Shown piece after piece: positions 26,458 through 35,619 of a stretch of DNA of 64,000 bases. Location of the stretch: the NCBI GenBank assembly GCA_938015415.1, contig CALLPK010000027.1, positions 30,899-94,898 on the forward strand, given 5' to 3'. Below the pieces are notes generated by a model that did not search any database, was not told the DNA's origin, and saw only the letters and a list, made by a program, of their open reading frames with translations. The stretch's first letter is position 1. Every line of letters starts with the position of its first letter. The stretch comes from an uncultured Saprospiraceae bacterium (lineage in GTDB: Bacteria > Bacteroidota > Bacteroidia > Chitinophagales > Saprospiraceae). The position numbers and the translations under genes were made by a program.

Positions 26458-26823
26458 CTACCAGGGGTTTTTAAAGTCTTCTGGCGTATAGAGATGGTTT
26501 CTAATCGTAAAATAGGATTTTTTTTCTGGCCGCTTTTTTAACTGCATTTTATCTTTTGAAAAGATACGACTCAATAAAGCGATAGGTGTTAAGATCAAGT
26601 AAAAAATCACACAAAGCAGGATGGTGGAATTGATGGCACCTAAAGTATTTGCCAGTTTATACCAGCCTTTGAGGATATAAGTTCTTAACGTGGAAGATAT
26701 TAAGCCAGGGATTCCCAAAATGCCAGCAATCCATAAAAAAACTTTCCAGCGAAAGAGGAAAAAGAGGATGGTAAAACCTAGTATAATGACCCAGATACTT
26801 TTAATTTCTTTACTGAATTTCAT
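26458..26823 (-). CDS. SxtJ-like small membrane protein
   Basis: A 121-residue protein with two to three hydrophobic segments (IWVIILGFTILFFLFRW, LWIAGILGIPGLIS, TILLCVIFYLILTPIALLS) and a basic C-terminal tail. It matches the pattern of the SxtJ family that accompanies carbamoyltransferases and DUF5989 proteins. Its start lies 9 bp after the DUF5989 stop codon. No catalytic residue is evident. Confidence 0.7.
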   Translation of the reverse strand: MKFSKEIKSIWVIILGFTILFFLFRWKVFLWIAGILGIPGLISSTLRTYILKGWYKLANTLGAINSTILLCVIFYLILTPIALLSRIFSKDKMQLKKRPEKKSYFTIRNHLYTPEDFKNPW

Positions 26824-26832
26824 CTGCCATCT

Positions 26833-26982
26833 TTAAAAAATACTGTAGATAAAGGGAGCTGCTGCCGAAGAACCTCCAAAGACTATCAGCGCTCCAACTA
26901 AAAGCAGGATTATCATGACGGGTGCCAGCCACCATTTTTTTCTGGCCAATAAAAAAGTAATCATATCTGTTAAAAATTCCAT
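26833..26982 (-). CDS. DUF5989 family micro-membrane protein (49 residues)
   Basis: A 49-residue ORF, easily missed because of its size: MEFLTDMITFLLARKKWWL, then a hydrophobic helix (APVMIILLLVGALIVFGG), then a short tail ending APFIYSIF. This is the DUF5989 plan: amphipathic start, R-K-K-W-W at the membrane edge, one helix. It sits between the carbamoyltransferase and SxtJ-like genes, 9 bp before the latter, the conserved order of these sets. The function is unknown. Confidence 0.88.
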   Translation of the reverse strand: MEFLTDMITFLLARKKWWLAPVMIILLLVGALIVFGGSSAAAPFIYSIF

Positions 26983-27070
26983 TTGTTTCCTTTGGTTTTT
27001 AAAAAGGTCAAAGGTAATAAATACCGTGGAAATTAAAGAGATAAAAATATGATTTCGCTTCTTGCTGTTG

Positions 27071-27112
27071 GCTATTTGCCTTCTTCAATTGCGATTGAGT
27101 GAAGCAAATAGC
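27071..27112. repeat. Inverted repeat downstream of the carbamoyltransferase gene
   Basis: Arms GCTATTTGC (27071-27079) and GCAAATAGC (27104-27112) pair over 9 bp and continue with CTTC/GAAG after a bulge. No T run follows on the minus strand, so it may dampen rather than end transcription into DUF5989. Confidence 0.45.
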
Positions 27113-27141
27113 ATATTATTTTCAACCCTTTACTCGAATTA

Positions 27142-28941
27142 CTATTTTAAAAACATAAAATCACCAATGACCAATACATCCATTTCCGTTTTGATAAAAC
27201 AGCGATAAGCGTCTTCCGGTGTACAAACAATCGGTTCATCTTTTACATTAAAACTTGTATTGATCAACACGCCGCAGCCTGTTTCTTGTTTGAACGCACA
27301 AAGTAATTGCCAAAAACGGGGATTATCCTTCTCGGTAACTGTCTGGATTCTGGCAGAAAAATCTACGTGGGTGACGGCAGGTATGCTGGAGTGAGGGATC
27401 GCCAATTTTTTTAATAATGAGGTTGAATCATCACTTTCCGTAAGCTCCTTCCGGTGTTCTTTTTTTACCGTAGCCACGAAGAGCATATAAGGAGAAGGTT
27501 TTTTTAAATTAAAATAAAAACCAGCATCTTCTTCTAAAACAGTCGGTGCAAAGGGGCGAAAATTTTCTCTGTTTTTAATCTTTAAGTTCAGCGTTTTTTG
27601 CATCGTTTCACTTCTGGGATCACCAAGAATACTCCGGTTGCCCAACGCTCTGGGCCCAAACTCCATACGTCCTTGAAACCATCCTACTACTTTTCCGCTG
27701 GCAATTTGTTGGCTTACTTTTTTACAAAGCTGTTCGAAATTTTTAAATTTTTCAAAAGGAGTATTTAGCTTTTTAAGGAAAGATCGAAGGTATTCTTTTT
27801 CAAAATAAGGACCCAGATATTGGGTAGGGTGATTTTCTATGGTTATCTTTCTATGGTTATCAAAGTGAATAAAATGTGCTGCCAGTGCTGCGCCCAACGC
27901 ACCGCCCGCATCGCCCGCAGCGGGTTGAATAAAGATATCTTCGAAATAATTAGCCTGCCATAATTTTCCGTTCGCAACACAGTTCAATGCAACGCCTCCA
28001 GCCATACAAAGATACCTGGCTCCTGTGCATTTTTTTGCTTCCTTGGCCAATTTTAGTACGACCATTTCCATCACTTGTTGAATGGCCAAAGCTAAGTCAC
28101 AATGGTACTGCTGAATTGGATCGTCTTTTTTTCTCTTGGGAAAACCAAATAGCTTTTCCCACTGTTGGTCCTTAACCATCGTTAAGCCTTTGGCATAGTT
28201 GAAATATTTTTGGTTTAACCAAAGAGAACCATCCTCTTTGAGATCAATGAGTTTATCCAGGATTGTTTTTTTGTATTGTTGGAGGGCCCGAGAAGCAGGA
28301 TTGCCGTACGGCGCGAGCCCCATTAACTTATATTCTCCTTCATTAACTTTAAATCCAAGGAAATAGGTGAAAGCAGAATAGAGCAAACCCACTGAATGAG
28401 GAAAATATAGTTCTTTTAAAACCTTAATTCGATTACCTTTTCCGATGCCAATGGAAGCGGTCGCCCACTCACCAACTCCGTCAATCGTAAGAATCGCCGC
28501 TTCCTGAAATGGTGAAGCGAAAAAAGCACTGGCCGCATGTGCGAGATGATGTTCGGAAAACAGCAGCGTTAATTTTTTTTTATCGTAGGCCTGAACGTCC
28601 TGTAGTGCACGTCGAATTAATCGTTTTAAAAAAAGCTTTTCACGCAACCAAATGGGCATGGCTTTAAGAAATGATCGAACTCCCTTAGGAGCGAATTGAT
28701 AATAGGTTTCCAGTAATCTTTCAAATTTTAAAAAAGGCTTATCGTAAAAAATTACTGCCTCTAATTCATCAATATTTATGGCTGCTTTTTTTAAACAGAA
28801 AATACAGGCCTGGGTTGGAAAAGATGCATCGTTTTTCTTTCGACTAAATCGTTCCTCTTGGGCGGCGGCCATGATTTTTCCATCTTGAATAATGGCGGCG
28901 GCGGAGTCGTGATAGAAAGCTGAAATCCCAAGAATTGTCAT
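27142..28941 (-). CDS. Carbamoyltransferase (NodU/CmcH/SxtI family)
   Basis: A 599-residue enzyme that transfers a carbamoyl group from carbamoyl phosphate, via carbamoyl-AMP, to a hydroxyl of a sugar or secondary metabolite. The N-terminal Kae1-like domain has GISAFYHDSAAAI, the metal-binding SEHHLAHAASAFF and GGVALNCVANGKL; the C-terminal carbamoyltransferase domain has RMEFGPRALGNRSILGDPR and NFRPFAPTVLEED. Length is normal for the family. It is followed by DUF5989 and SxtJ-like genes on the same strand. The acceptor is not identifiable; a surface polysaccharide is a reasonable guess because an SGNH hydrolase faces the set. Confidence 0.9.
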   Translation of the reverse strand: MTILGISAFYHDSAAAIIQDGKIMAAAQEERFSRKKNDASFPTQACIFCLKKAAINIDELEAVIFYDKPFLKFERLLETYYQFAPKGVRSFLKAMPIWLREKLFLKRLIRRALQDVQAYDKKKLTLLFSEHHLAHAASAFFASPFQEAAILTIDGVGEWATASIGIGKGNRIKVLKELYFPHSVGLLYSAFTYFLGFKVNEGEYKLMGLAPYGNPASRALQQYKKTILDKLIDLKEDGSLWLNQKYFNYAKGLTMVKDQQWEKLFGFPKRKKDDPIQQYHCDLALAIQQVMEMVVLKLAKEAKKCTGARYLCMAGGVALNCVANGKLWQANYFEDIFIQPAAGDAGGALGAALAAHFIHFDNHRKITIENHPTQYLGPYFEKEYLRSFLKKLNTPFEKFKNFEQLCKKVSQQIASGKVVGWFQGRMEFGPRALGNRSILGDPRSETMQKTLNLKIKNRENFRPFAPTVLEEDAGFYFNLKKPSPYMLFVATVKKEHRKELTESDDSTSLLKKLAIPHSSIPAVTHVDFSARIQTVTEKDNPRFWQLLCAFKQETGCGVLINTSFNVKDEPIVCTPEDAYRCFIKTEMDVLVIGDFMFLK

Positions 28942-29345
28942 TTGGTAAAGGTATAATTTATTGAGAAATCAGCAAAAAAATAACCTATCTACCTGGCATA
29001 AGCCATCTTCTGGTGGCGTGCTTATTTGATTAATCACAGGTAGTTGATTAACCAAAATAATAAGCATTTATTTGACTTGAAGAGGTCTCCCCATGGTATC
29101 CCAAAATTCACGATCTTTACCCCAAAATCCACTACGCCCCCATAAAAGGAATGCGTAATTATTTTTCTCCGTTAACTAGCTGGTGTTCCTCAGCTCGGGA
29201 CTGTCCATAAAGTGTGTCAGCGCGTAAGCCTTCCTTTAGGAAAAGAAGGTGAGCAAGGCCAAATGACACACTTGCCTGTTCAGTCTCTAATCCTGGAATT
29301 TAGGAACGCCAATAGCTAACGACCAACCGTTAACAGCAAAAAAAA
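28942..29345. other. Non-coding gap of 404 bp
   Basis: No gene is seen. The stretch 29031-29073 has complementary TTGATTAAT / GGTTAATCAAC-like words similar to those at 7378-7433. It contains the dispersed element at 29210-29273, and the bases just before the 29346 start are purine-rich (run of A). Confidence 0.5.
29210..29273. repeat. Dispersed inverted-repeat element, copy B
   Basis: Arms AAGTGTGTCA (29210-29219) and TGACACACTT (29264-29273) enclose the same TTCCTTTAGGAAAAGAA core as copy A at 9591-9653, in the opposite orientation. Similarity continues a little beyond both arms. Confidence 0.7.
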
Positions 29346-31019
29346 ATGACCAACAAACAAATTGCCACCGCCTTCTCCGATCTCGCCAAAATCATGGAAC
29401 TCCACGACGAAAACCCCTTCAAAATTCGTTCGTACAGCAGCGCTTACCTGACCTTGCGCAAAGTCGAGCAGCCACTGATTGAAATGTCCGACGAGGAAAT
29501 TACGGCCCTCAAAGGTGTCGGAAAAACCATCGCTGGCAAAATTCGGGAACTCAACGAATCCGGTAAAATGATGACCTACGAAAAATACCGCGAAATGACG
29601 CCGCCGGGCGTGGTCGATATGCTCAAAGTCAACGGATTTGGTCCCAAAAAAGTCAAGGTCGTCTGGAAAGAACTGGGCGCTGAATCTATCGGTGAACTCC
29701 TCTACGCCTGTAACGAAAATCGGCTCGTAGAAATTAAAGGCTTCGGTCAGAAAACCCAAACCGAACTGATTAAAAAACTGGAACTCTTCCTTAATTCGCA
29801 ACATAAATTTCATTACGGAAAGGTCGCACCGGTGCAGGAAGTCATTTTAGAAAAACTCAAAAAGCAATTGCCAAAAGCGCAAATTGCCGTGGTCGGAGAT
29901 ATGATTCAGTTAAATCCGATCGTGGAGCATCTGGATTTTTTAGTGGCTGGTGCAACGGAGGTAGAAAAGGTATTTGATGATAAAAATTTGGTCTTTGGGA
30001 AAAAAGATAAGAATGGGTTTTATGGAAATACGGACGAAGGGATTCCGGTGCGTATTTTTATTTGTGAACCAAAAGAGTGGGGGAGCAAGCTTTTCCGTTA
30101 TAGCAGTAGCTCCGAATTTATTTCCGCCTTCCTGGAAAAGGCCAAAGCGAATGCGAACGCTGACACCGTTGATTTTAAAAATATAAAAACTGAAAAAATA
30201 GTTTTTGAAAAAGCGCAACTACCTTATGTTTTACCGGAGCTACGCTACGACGAATCTGCCTTGTCGATGCCCGTTGTTTCTGAAGATGACCTGATTCGTC
30301 CCGAAGATATTCGGGGTGTTGTTCACGCGCACACTACGTACAGCGACGGAATCCATACGCTTGAGGAGATGGTAGACGAAGCCAAAAATCTGGGTTACGA
30401 ATACCTCACGATTACCGATCACTCGCAAGCCGCTTTCTACGCCAACGGCCTCAAGCCCGATCGCCTCTTCGAACAGTTTGCCGCCATCGACGAATTAAAT
30501 GCTAAACAAAAAGATTTTAAAATTTACAAAAGTATTGAATCCGATATTCTTAATGACGGCTCCCTGGACTACGACGAGGAAATTCTCAAGCGGTTTGACC
30601 TGATCATTGCCTCGGTTCATACCAATTTAAAAATGGACGAAAAGAAAGCGACCCAACGGCTCATCACCGCTATCGAAAATCCTTACACGACTATTCTTGG
30701 TCATCCAACGGGCAGAATCCTGCTGGCCCGGTCCGGTTATCCAATCGACCACGCAAAAGTCATTGACGCTTGTGCTGCCAACGGTGTCCACCTCGAACTC
30801 AACGCCAATCCACTCCGCCTCGACATCGACTGGACCTGGATTCCCTACGCCCGCGAAAAAGGTGTCCTAATTTCGATCAATCCCGATGCGCACAGCAAAG
30901 GTGGTATTCAGGATATCAAGTATGGAGCGTTGGTGGCGAGAAAGGGAAGATTGACGAAGGAGGGTTGTTTGAATGCGCGGGGACAGAAGGAATTTGATCA
31001 ATTGATAAAGAAGGACTGA
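29346..31019 (+). CDS. PolX-like protein: HhH plus PHP phosphoesterase, polymerase site degenerate
   Basis: 557 residues with the layout of bacterial PolX: helix-hairpin-helix N-domain (about 1-110: NPFKIRSYSSAY, LKGVGKTIAGKI, VNGFGPKKVKVVW, IKGFGQKTQTEL), polymerase palm (about 165-300) and a C-terminal PHP domain (about 320-557: VHAHTTYSDGIHT with His327 and His329, TITDHS, IASVHTN, LGHPTGR, NPDAHS). The PHP metal ligands look intact, so 3'-5' exonuclease or phosphoesterase activity is likely. In the palm the expected G-S-x-R-R and G-D-x-D positions read G184-D-M-I-Q and E-H195-L-D197: the conserved Arg pair and the first catalytic Asp are missing, so DNA synthesis is unlikely. It stands alone, convergent with the SDR gene. 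Confidence 0.85.
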   Translation: MTNKQIATAFSDLAKIMELHDENPFKIRSYSSAYLTLRKVEQPLIEMSDEEITALKGVGKTIAGKIRELNESGKMMTYEKYREMTPPGVVDMLKVNGFGPKKVKVVWKELGAESIGELLYACNENRLVEIKGFGQKTQTELIKKLELFLNSQHKFHYGKVAPVQEVILEKLKKQLPKAQIAVVGDMIQLNPIVEHLDFLVAGATEVEKVFDDKNLVFGKKDKNGFYGNTDEGIPVRIFICEPKEWGSKLFRYSSSSEFISAFLEKAKANANADTVDFKNIKTEKIVFEKAQLPYVLPELRYDESALSMPVVSEDDLIRPEDIRGVVHAHTTYSDGIHTLEEMVDEAKNLGYEYLTITDHSQAAFYANGLKPDRLFEQFAAIDELNAKQKDFKIYKSIESDILNDGSLDYDEEILKRFDLIIASVHTNLKMDEKKATQRLITAIENPYTTILGHPTGRILLARSGYPIDHAKVIDACAANGVHLELNANPLRLDIDWTWIPYAREKGVLISINPDAHSKGGIQDIKYGALVARKGRLTKEGCLNARGQKEFDQLIKKD

Positions 31020-31051
31020 CAATTGACTTTTTTCTATCGCATAACAATTTT

Positions 31052-31095
31052 GCATACAAGCAAGTAGGGCGCATAGCCCTACTTGCCGTGTATGC
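31052..31095. terminator. Strong hairpin between convergent genes
   Basis: A perfect 11-bp GC-rich stem (31060-31070 with 31076-31086), 5-nt loop, extended by an outer 7-bp helix GCATACA/TGTATGC (31052-31058, 31089-31095). It lies between the PolX-like gene and the convergent SDR gene. No long T run is present, but position and strength suggest a bidirectional terminator. Confidence 0.6.
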
Positions 31096-31125
31096 TGTGT
31101 TCTCGGCTAGCTTCTCCTTCATTAA

Positions 31126-31968
31126 TTAATCGTCAAAAACTGCATTTTCTGCAATTTTTATGTTATTTTTTAAGTCTGCTGTAACACTATCTAATTTCAT
31201 TTTGATAGTCTTTAAAGCGATTTTTCCTAAAGGGAGCCTCAACGAAGGATTATCAGATACTACTAAATCAAAAATTGCCATTGCTGCCTTTTGAGGATGT
31301 CCTTCTTGCTTTAGATGCACCCCTTTAAGTTTAGCTCTAAAGGCACCTGCAGTTTCAGAATAATCATCAATTATATTTTTTGCAAGCCCCAATCCTTCAC
31401 CTGCAAAATTAGTCCTAAATGGACCAGGCTCAACCATTGTGAGTTTGATACCTAATGGCTCAATTTCTTGCGCTAATGCTTCGCTAAATCCTTCTAGAGC
31501 AAATTTACTGGCGTTGTAAATCCCGAAACCTGCAAAAGCTTTTAAGCCTCCGTGTGATGATATTTGGATTATATGCCCGCTTTTTTGTTTTCTCATGAAA
31601 GGTAAAAATTCATTAGTGATTTTTAATACACTAAAAAAATTAACTTCAAATACTTTACGTATTTCTTCCATACTCGTTTCTTCAATAGCTCCTGCAAAGC
31701 CAACTCCTGCATTATTAACGAGTACATCAATCCTTAAAAAATCTTCTTGTATTCTTTTGACTATTTTTTCTATCGAAGCGTAATCTGTAACATCTAATAA
31801 AAATGCAAATGCTTTGCCTGTATGTTTTTCATTAAATTCGTTTACCTGTGATTGCTTTCTAAATGTTCCAATCACAAAATCTCCTTTATCAATGACAACG
31901 TCAGCAAGTGCTTTTCCTAAGCCACTTGAAATGCCTGTGATAAACCAATTTCTTTTGTTATTATTCAT
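31126..31968 (-). CDS. Short-chain dehydrogenase/reductase (SDR)
   Basis: A 280-residue classical SDR oxidoreductase: the Rossmann nucleotide site TGISSGLG (residues about 11-18), NNAGVGFAGA, catalytic Ser in QISSHGG, and Y-N-A-S-K as the catalytic Tyr-Lys pair, followed by EPGPFRTNFAG. The substrate is unknown. The last gene of a three-gene minus-strand set with a peroxiredoxin-like protein (8 bp upstream) and a Crp-type regulator. The set is more AT-rich than its neighbours, a possible sign of transfer. Confidence 0.88.
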   Translation of the reverse strand: MNNNKRNWFITGISSGLGKALADVVIDKGDFVIGTFRKQSQVNEFNEKHTGKAFAFLLDVTDYASIEKIVKRIQEDFLRIDVLVNNAGVGFAGAIEETSMEEIRKVFEVNFFSVLKITNEFLPFMRKQKSGHIIQISSHGGLKAFAGFGIYNASKFALEGFSEALAQEIEPLGIKLTMVEPGPFRTNFAGEGLGLAKNIIDDYSETAGAFRAKLKGVHLKQEGHPQKAAMAIFDLVVSDNPSLRLPLGKIALKTIKMKLDSVTADLKNNIKIAENAVFDD

Positions 31969-31976
31969 ATTTGATA

Positions 31977-32639
31977 TTATTTTTTTAATGAAGTAATAAT
32001 TTCCAAAGCCTCTACCCGATTTCTATAATCACCACCTTCGCTTTTTGCAAAGGAGATAATTCCATTTTGTTCGATAATGAAAGTGGCAGGAATGGGTAAT
32101 TCACGAGAATCATCAGCATAGAAACTGTCATAATCATAACCTAATTCTGACATAGTAGCGAGTGGTTTTTGACCATATTTGAAAATGGTAGTGTACTGAC
32201 GACTAACAATATTGTTATTGTCGCTAAGTACTTCAAATTCGAGTTCATTTTTCTCTTTTATGTTCAAACTCTCGTCCGGTGTCTGTGGAGATATGGCAAT
32301 CAAGTTTGCCCCCGATTCCTTTATCTGACTCAATATTTGTTGATATTGTGCCAGTATTAAGTTACAATAGGGACACCAAGTACCTCTATAGAAAGTAAGT
32401 ACAACCCGTCTGTCTTTCAGTACATCATACAAAGTGACAGATTCATTGACCGCATTGGAAAGCGTAAAATTAGGAGCTTTGTCTCCTACGGAAAGCCTGA
32501 GAATGGAGGAATGCATTTTTTGTAAAGCTTCGGCATCTGTATCGAATACCTTCAATGCATCCGCAGGTAGCATGTTGGATAAATTGTTTCTAAGGTCTTT
32601 TAGACCATTTTGATAATCAGGAATTTCTGACTTATTCAT
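31977..32639 (-). CDS. Peroxiredoxin-like (AhpC/TSA family) protein
   Basis: A 220-residue thioredoxin-fold protein. The active site is RGTWCPYCNLI, a C-P-Y-C pair at the peroxiredoxin position, preceded by VVLTFY and followed by LIAISPQTPDES; there is an extra helical N-terminus of about 60 residues. It belongs to the peroxiredoxin-like AhpC/TSA group and probably reduces peroxides or disulfides. It lies between the SDR and Crp-type genes, suggesting a redox-stress role for the set (inference). Confidence 0.82.
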   Translation of the reverse strand: MNKSEIPDYQNGLKDLRNNLSNMLPADALKVFDTDAEALQKMHSSILRLSVGDKAPNFTLSNAVNESVTLYDVLKDRRVVLTFYRGTWCPYCNLILAQYQQILSQIKESGANLIAISPQTPDESLNIKEKNELEFEVLSDNNNIVSRQYTTIFKYGQKPLATMSELGYDYDSFYADDSRELPIPATFIIEQNGIISFAKSEGGDYRNRVEALEIITSLKK

Positions 32640-32742
32640 TTTGTAAAATTTTATGATGAATTAATACTTAATTACACCACAAAATTATATCAAATGAAAG
32701 TCGATAAAAATGAAGTAGGACAGGAAATTATCTTGAACTGGT

Positions 32743-33330
32743 TCAAGATTTTTTAATTCGGCGAGAACGAATTTTACTCAAAAATTCTGCTGAAATGCCC
32801 AGATAAGAGGCTAATACATACTGGGGAACTCTGTTTGCAATATTAGGATACTTTTCTAAATATTCAAAATAACGTTCCTCAGCAGTTTTACTTATATTCG
32901 AGATGACTCTTCTGCGAGAAAACGCAAAAGCTTTTTCTGTAGTCAATCTAAAGTATTCACTTAGTGCATGTATTTCTTTACAGAGAGCTTCGATGTCTTC
33001 GTATTTGAATTGAAAAATGACAGAATCCTCTAATGCTTCTGCATAATGGGTAGCAGGAGTTTGGGTGACATAGCTATAGAAATCTGTTACAAACCAATCT
33101 TCAACTCCGATGCTGACCGTATGTTCTTTGCCGTCATCATCTAAATGATAGACTCTAAAAGCACCCTTAACAACATAATTTCTATGCTGACAAACAAATC
33201 CCGGTTGGACGATAAATTGTCTTTTTTTTACCTTTGTTGTTCGAATAATAGAAGTCACTTTTTTAGCTTCTTCTTCTGTCAGCATAACAAATCTTGCTAT
33301 ATTTTCTAATATGCTATTGTAATTGTTCAT
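32743..33330 (-). CDS. Crp/Fnr-family transcriptional regulator
   Basis: A 195-residue regulator. Residues about 10-125 form a cyclic-nucleotide-binding-like jelly roll (QFIVQPGFVCQHRNYVVKGAFRVYHLDDDGKEH can be followed in pieces), then a long dimer helix, then a short C-terminal helix-turn-helix (VPQYVLASYLGISAEFLSKI). The canonical cAMP-binding R-x-A motif is not evident, as in many Bacteroidota members. It is transcribed in the same direction as, and 103 bp before, the peroxiredoxin-like gene, and probably regulates it. Confidence 0.82.
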   Translation of the reverse strand: MNNYNSILENIARFVMLTEEEAKKVTSIIRTTKVKKRQFIVQPGFVCQHRNYVVKGAFRVYHLDDDGKEHTVSIGVEDWFVTDFYSYVTQTPATHYAEALEDSVIFQFKYEDIEALCKEIHALSEYFRLTTEKAFAFSRRRVISNISKTAEERYFEYLEKYPNIANRVPQYVLASYLGISAEFLSKIRSRRIKKS

Positions 33331-33379
33331 TTTTCTTGCTTGCTGATAACTAAGTTGAAATTGAATTTGGCAACCCCCA

Positions 33380-34411
33380 CTACCGCAACCCCCGCTTCTT
33401 TAAATTCCGTTTATACACCGCAATATTCTGACTGTGCCCCGCCATGGTTTTAGCAAAAGAATGCGTACCCGAACCATCGCCCTTGGCACAAAAGAAAATA
33501 TACTCGTGCGATTCGGGATTTAGCACGGCGTCAATGCTACTGATCGAAGACATACTGATCGGACCGGGTGGTAAGCCGGGATACATGTAAGTATTGTAAG
33601 GTGAGTCAAAAGCAAGATGTTTGTTCAAGACTCGTCTTAAGTCAAACTTTCCGGTTGCAAAAACCACCGTTGGATCGGCCTGTAATTTAATTCCCCGTTC
33701 TAGTCGATTGAGGTAAGCACCTGCGATCCGTGGTCTTTCTGCCTTTTGTAAACTTTCTCTTTCCACGATGGAAGCCAGCGTATAAACCTCCGCCAGACGA
33801 AGACCTTGTTTGGTGGCCTTGGCTTTGCGATCATTTTTTGACCAGAATTTTTCGTGTTCTTTTTTCATTCTGTCCAGAAAATCGTTGGCGTTTTGATTCC
33901 AGAAAAATTCGTAAGTATTGGGAATAAATAAGGTCATGAGTGTCTCTCGTTTCAATCCCATTTCTGCTAATAGTTTTTTATCATTAAACGCCGTAATAAG
34001 TTCTATCGAATCCGCCTCAATAAAACGAGCTACTTTTCCGGCCACTTCTTCCAGCAACCGTTCGTTGGTCAGAATTACCTTGACCGGCGCTTGTTTTCCT
34101 CCGCGCAGATGCTGAATTAAAGATCGGTTACTCCAGCCTGGCTGAATCTCAAAACGACCAGAACGCATCTTTGATTTTCGGTAATTCATACGTCCGGCTA
34201 CCCAATCAAATCCGGAAGTATCCATCAGCATTCCTTTTCTGATGAGTAAGCTTTTGATATCCTCATAATCCGATCCAGTCGGAATCTGGATAAATTTATC
34301 TGCCAGTTTCTCAGGAACATTTGGTGCAAAAACAGCGTCGTACTTTTGGTAACCAATCAGGCCTCCAATTACCAGGATTAACAATAAAGTAAAACCAATA
34401 ATTTTTTTCAT
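33380..34411 (-). CDS. mltG: Endolytic transglycosylase MltG
   Basis: A 343-residue inner-membrane lytic transglycosylase that cuts nascent glycan strands and sets their length. One N-terminal membrane helix (IIGFTLLLILVIGGLIGY), a LysM-like part (IPTGSDYEDIKSLLI), and the YceG domain with the catalytic Glu in ASIVERESLQ, followed by AGAYLNRLERGIKLQADPTV, SPYNTYMYPGLPPGPI and the terminal FAKTMAGHSQN. Length is normal. It is a separate unit between the Crp-type gene and panB. Confidence 0.93.
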   Translation of the reverse strand: MKKIIGFTLLLILVIGGLIGYQKYDAVFAPNVPEKLADKFIQIPTGSDYEDIKSLLIRKGMLMDTSGFDWVAGRMNYRKSKMRSGRFEIQPGWSNRSLIQHLRGGKQAPVKVILTNERLLEEVAGKVARFIEADSIELITAFNDKKLLAEMGLKRETLMTLFIPNTYEFFWNQNANDFLDRMKKEHEKFWSKNDRKAKATKQGLRLAEVYTLASIVERESLQKAERPRIAGAYLNRLERGIKLQADPTVVFATGKFDLRRVLNKHLAFDSPYNTYMYPGLPPGPISMSSISSIDAVLNPESHEYIFFCAKGDGSGTHSFAKTMAGHSQNIAVYKRNLKKRGLR

Positions 34412-34469
34412 CTATAATGTTATATTCAGCGTTTTAACTTGTATTTTATTATAGCCTCCATTTTGTTTT

Positions 34470-34619
34470 GTCGCGCAGAGTCGCTGAGACCTTCTTTCGC
34501 GTATATCTATTATTGTGTTTTAATTCCTTTTTATCGCGGAGTTTTAAAAAACATTCAATTTTTTTACTTTTAAAATCAAATCAACGATTCAACGATTCAA
34601 CAAGCGCAGCGTTTCAACA
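34470..34619. repeat. Repeat-derived intergenic segment
   Basis: 34470-34490 is a single arm of the inverted-repeat element at 16614-16634, with two mismatches. 34583-34598 holds two exact AACGATTC units, the 8-bp unit repeated at 62415-62502. Nothing else is seen in the 213-bp gap between panB and mltG. Confidence 0.5.
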
Positions 34620-34624
34620 TCCAC

Positions 34625-35440
34625 TTAATACTGCTCCTTCTTATTCGGAAAATCACCTGACTTCACGTCCCTGATATATTCTTCCGTGGCAGCTTTCATC
34701 GTATCAAATAATTCCAGATAGCGGCGTAAAAATCGGGGTTTAAAATCTTTTGTAATGCCCATTACATCATGTGTTACGAGTACCTGTCCATCCACGTCCG
34801 GTCCTGCACCGATCCCGATTACTGGAATCGTTAACGCCTTGGTAACTTCGGCGGCCAATTGTGCGGGAATTTTTTCCAATACAATCGCAAAACAACCCAA
34901 TGCTTCCAGATGTTTTGCATCCCGAAGCAATTTCTGCGCTTCCTCTTCTTCTTTGGCTCGTACCGTATAAGTGCCAAATTTGTAGATGGACTGTGGGGTC
35001 AGGCCCAAATGGCCCATCACCGGAACGCCCGCCGACAAAACCCGCCGGATAGAATCTTCAATTTCAATTCCTCCTTCCATCTTTACTGCGTGTCCTCCTG
35101 ATTCTTTCATGATTTTGATGGTCGAAGCCAGTGCCTTGGTAGAGTTACCCTGGTAGCTACCAAATGGCAAATCAACGACCACCAGACATTTTTTGACGGC
35201 CCGGATCACACTAGACGCATGATAGATCATTTGATCCAGCGTAATGGGAAGGGTTGTTTCGTGGCCAGCCATTACGTTGGAGGCCGAATCTCCGACCAGA
35301 AGGATATCAATACCGGCGGCATCCAGAATCCTGGCCATGGAATAATCGTAGGCTGTAAGCATAGATATTTTTTCCCCGTTGTCTTTCATAGACTGTAACA
35401 CGTGGGTAGTAATTCTTTTGACTTCTTTTGAAATAGACAT
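34625..35440 (-). CDS. panB: 3-methyl-2-oxobutanoate hydroxymethyltransferase
   Basis: A 271-residue cytoplasmic enzyme of pantothenate and CoA synthesis; it makes ketopantoate from 2-oxoisovalerate and 5,10-methylenetetrahydrofolate. Family motifs: [35 protein letters not shown] (metal ligand Asp), [39 protein letters not shown] (catalytic Glu), [15 protein letters not shown]. Length is normal. It stands alone; no panC is in the window. Confidence 0.95.
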   Translation of the reverse strand: MSISKEVKRITTHVLQSMKDNGEKISMLTAYDYSMARILDAAGIDILLVGDSASNVMAGHETTLPITLDQMIYHASSVIRAVKKCLVVVDLPFGSYQGNSTKALASTIKIMKESGGHAVKMEGGIEIEDSIRRVLSAGVPVMGHLGLTPQSIYKFGTYTVRAKEEEEAQKLLRDAKHLEALGCFAIVLEKIPAQLAAEVTKALTIPVIGIGAGPDVDGQVLVTHDVMGITKDFKPRFLRRYLELFDTMKAATEEYIRDVKSGDFPNKKEQY

Positions 35441-35619
35441 ATTTTTTATTTTAGGATTGCAAGATATAAGGTATTCATTAATAACAGACAGCCAGCGGGA
35501 TTTTTTTTTCGAATTAACAGTTTTTATCTAAGAAAGAAATAGCCATTTTGTCTTTTTAAATCCGAAAATTTAACGAAATTCTACCTTAGATTTTCACTTT
35601 AAAGGCCTATTTTTACGGC

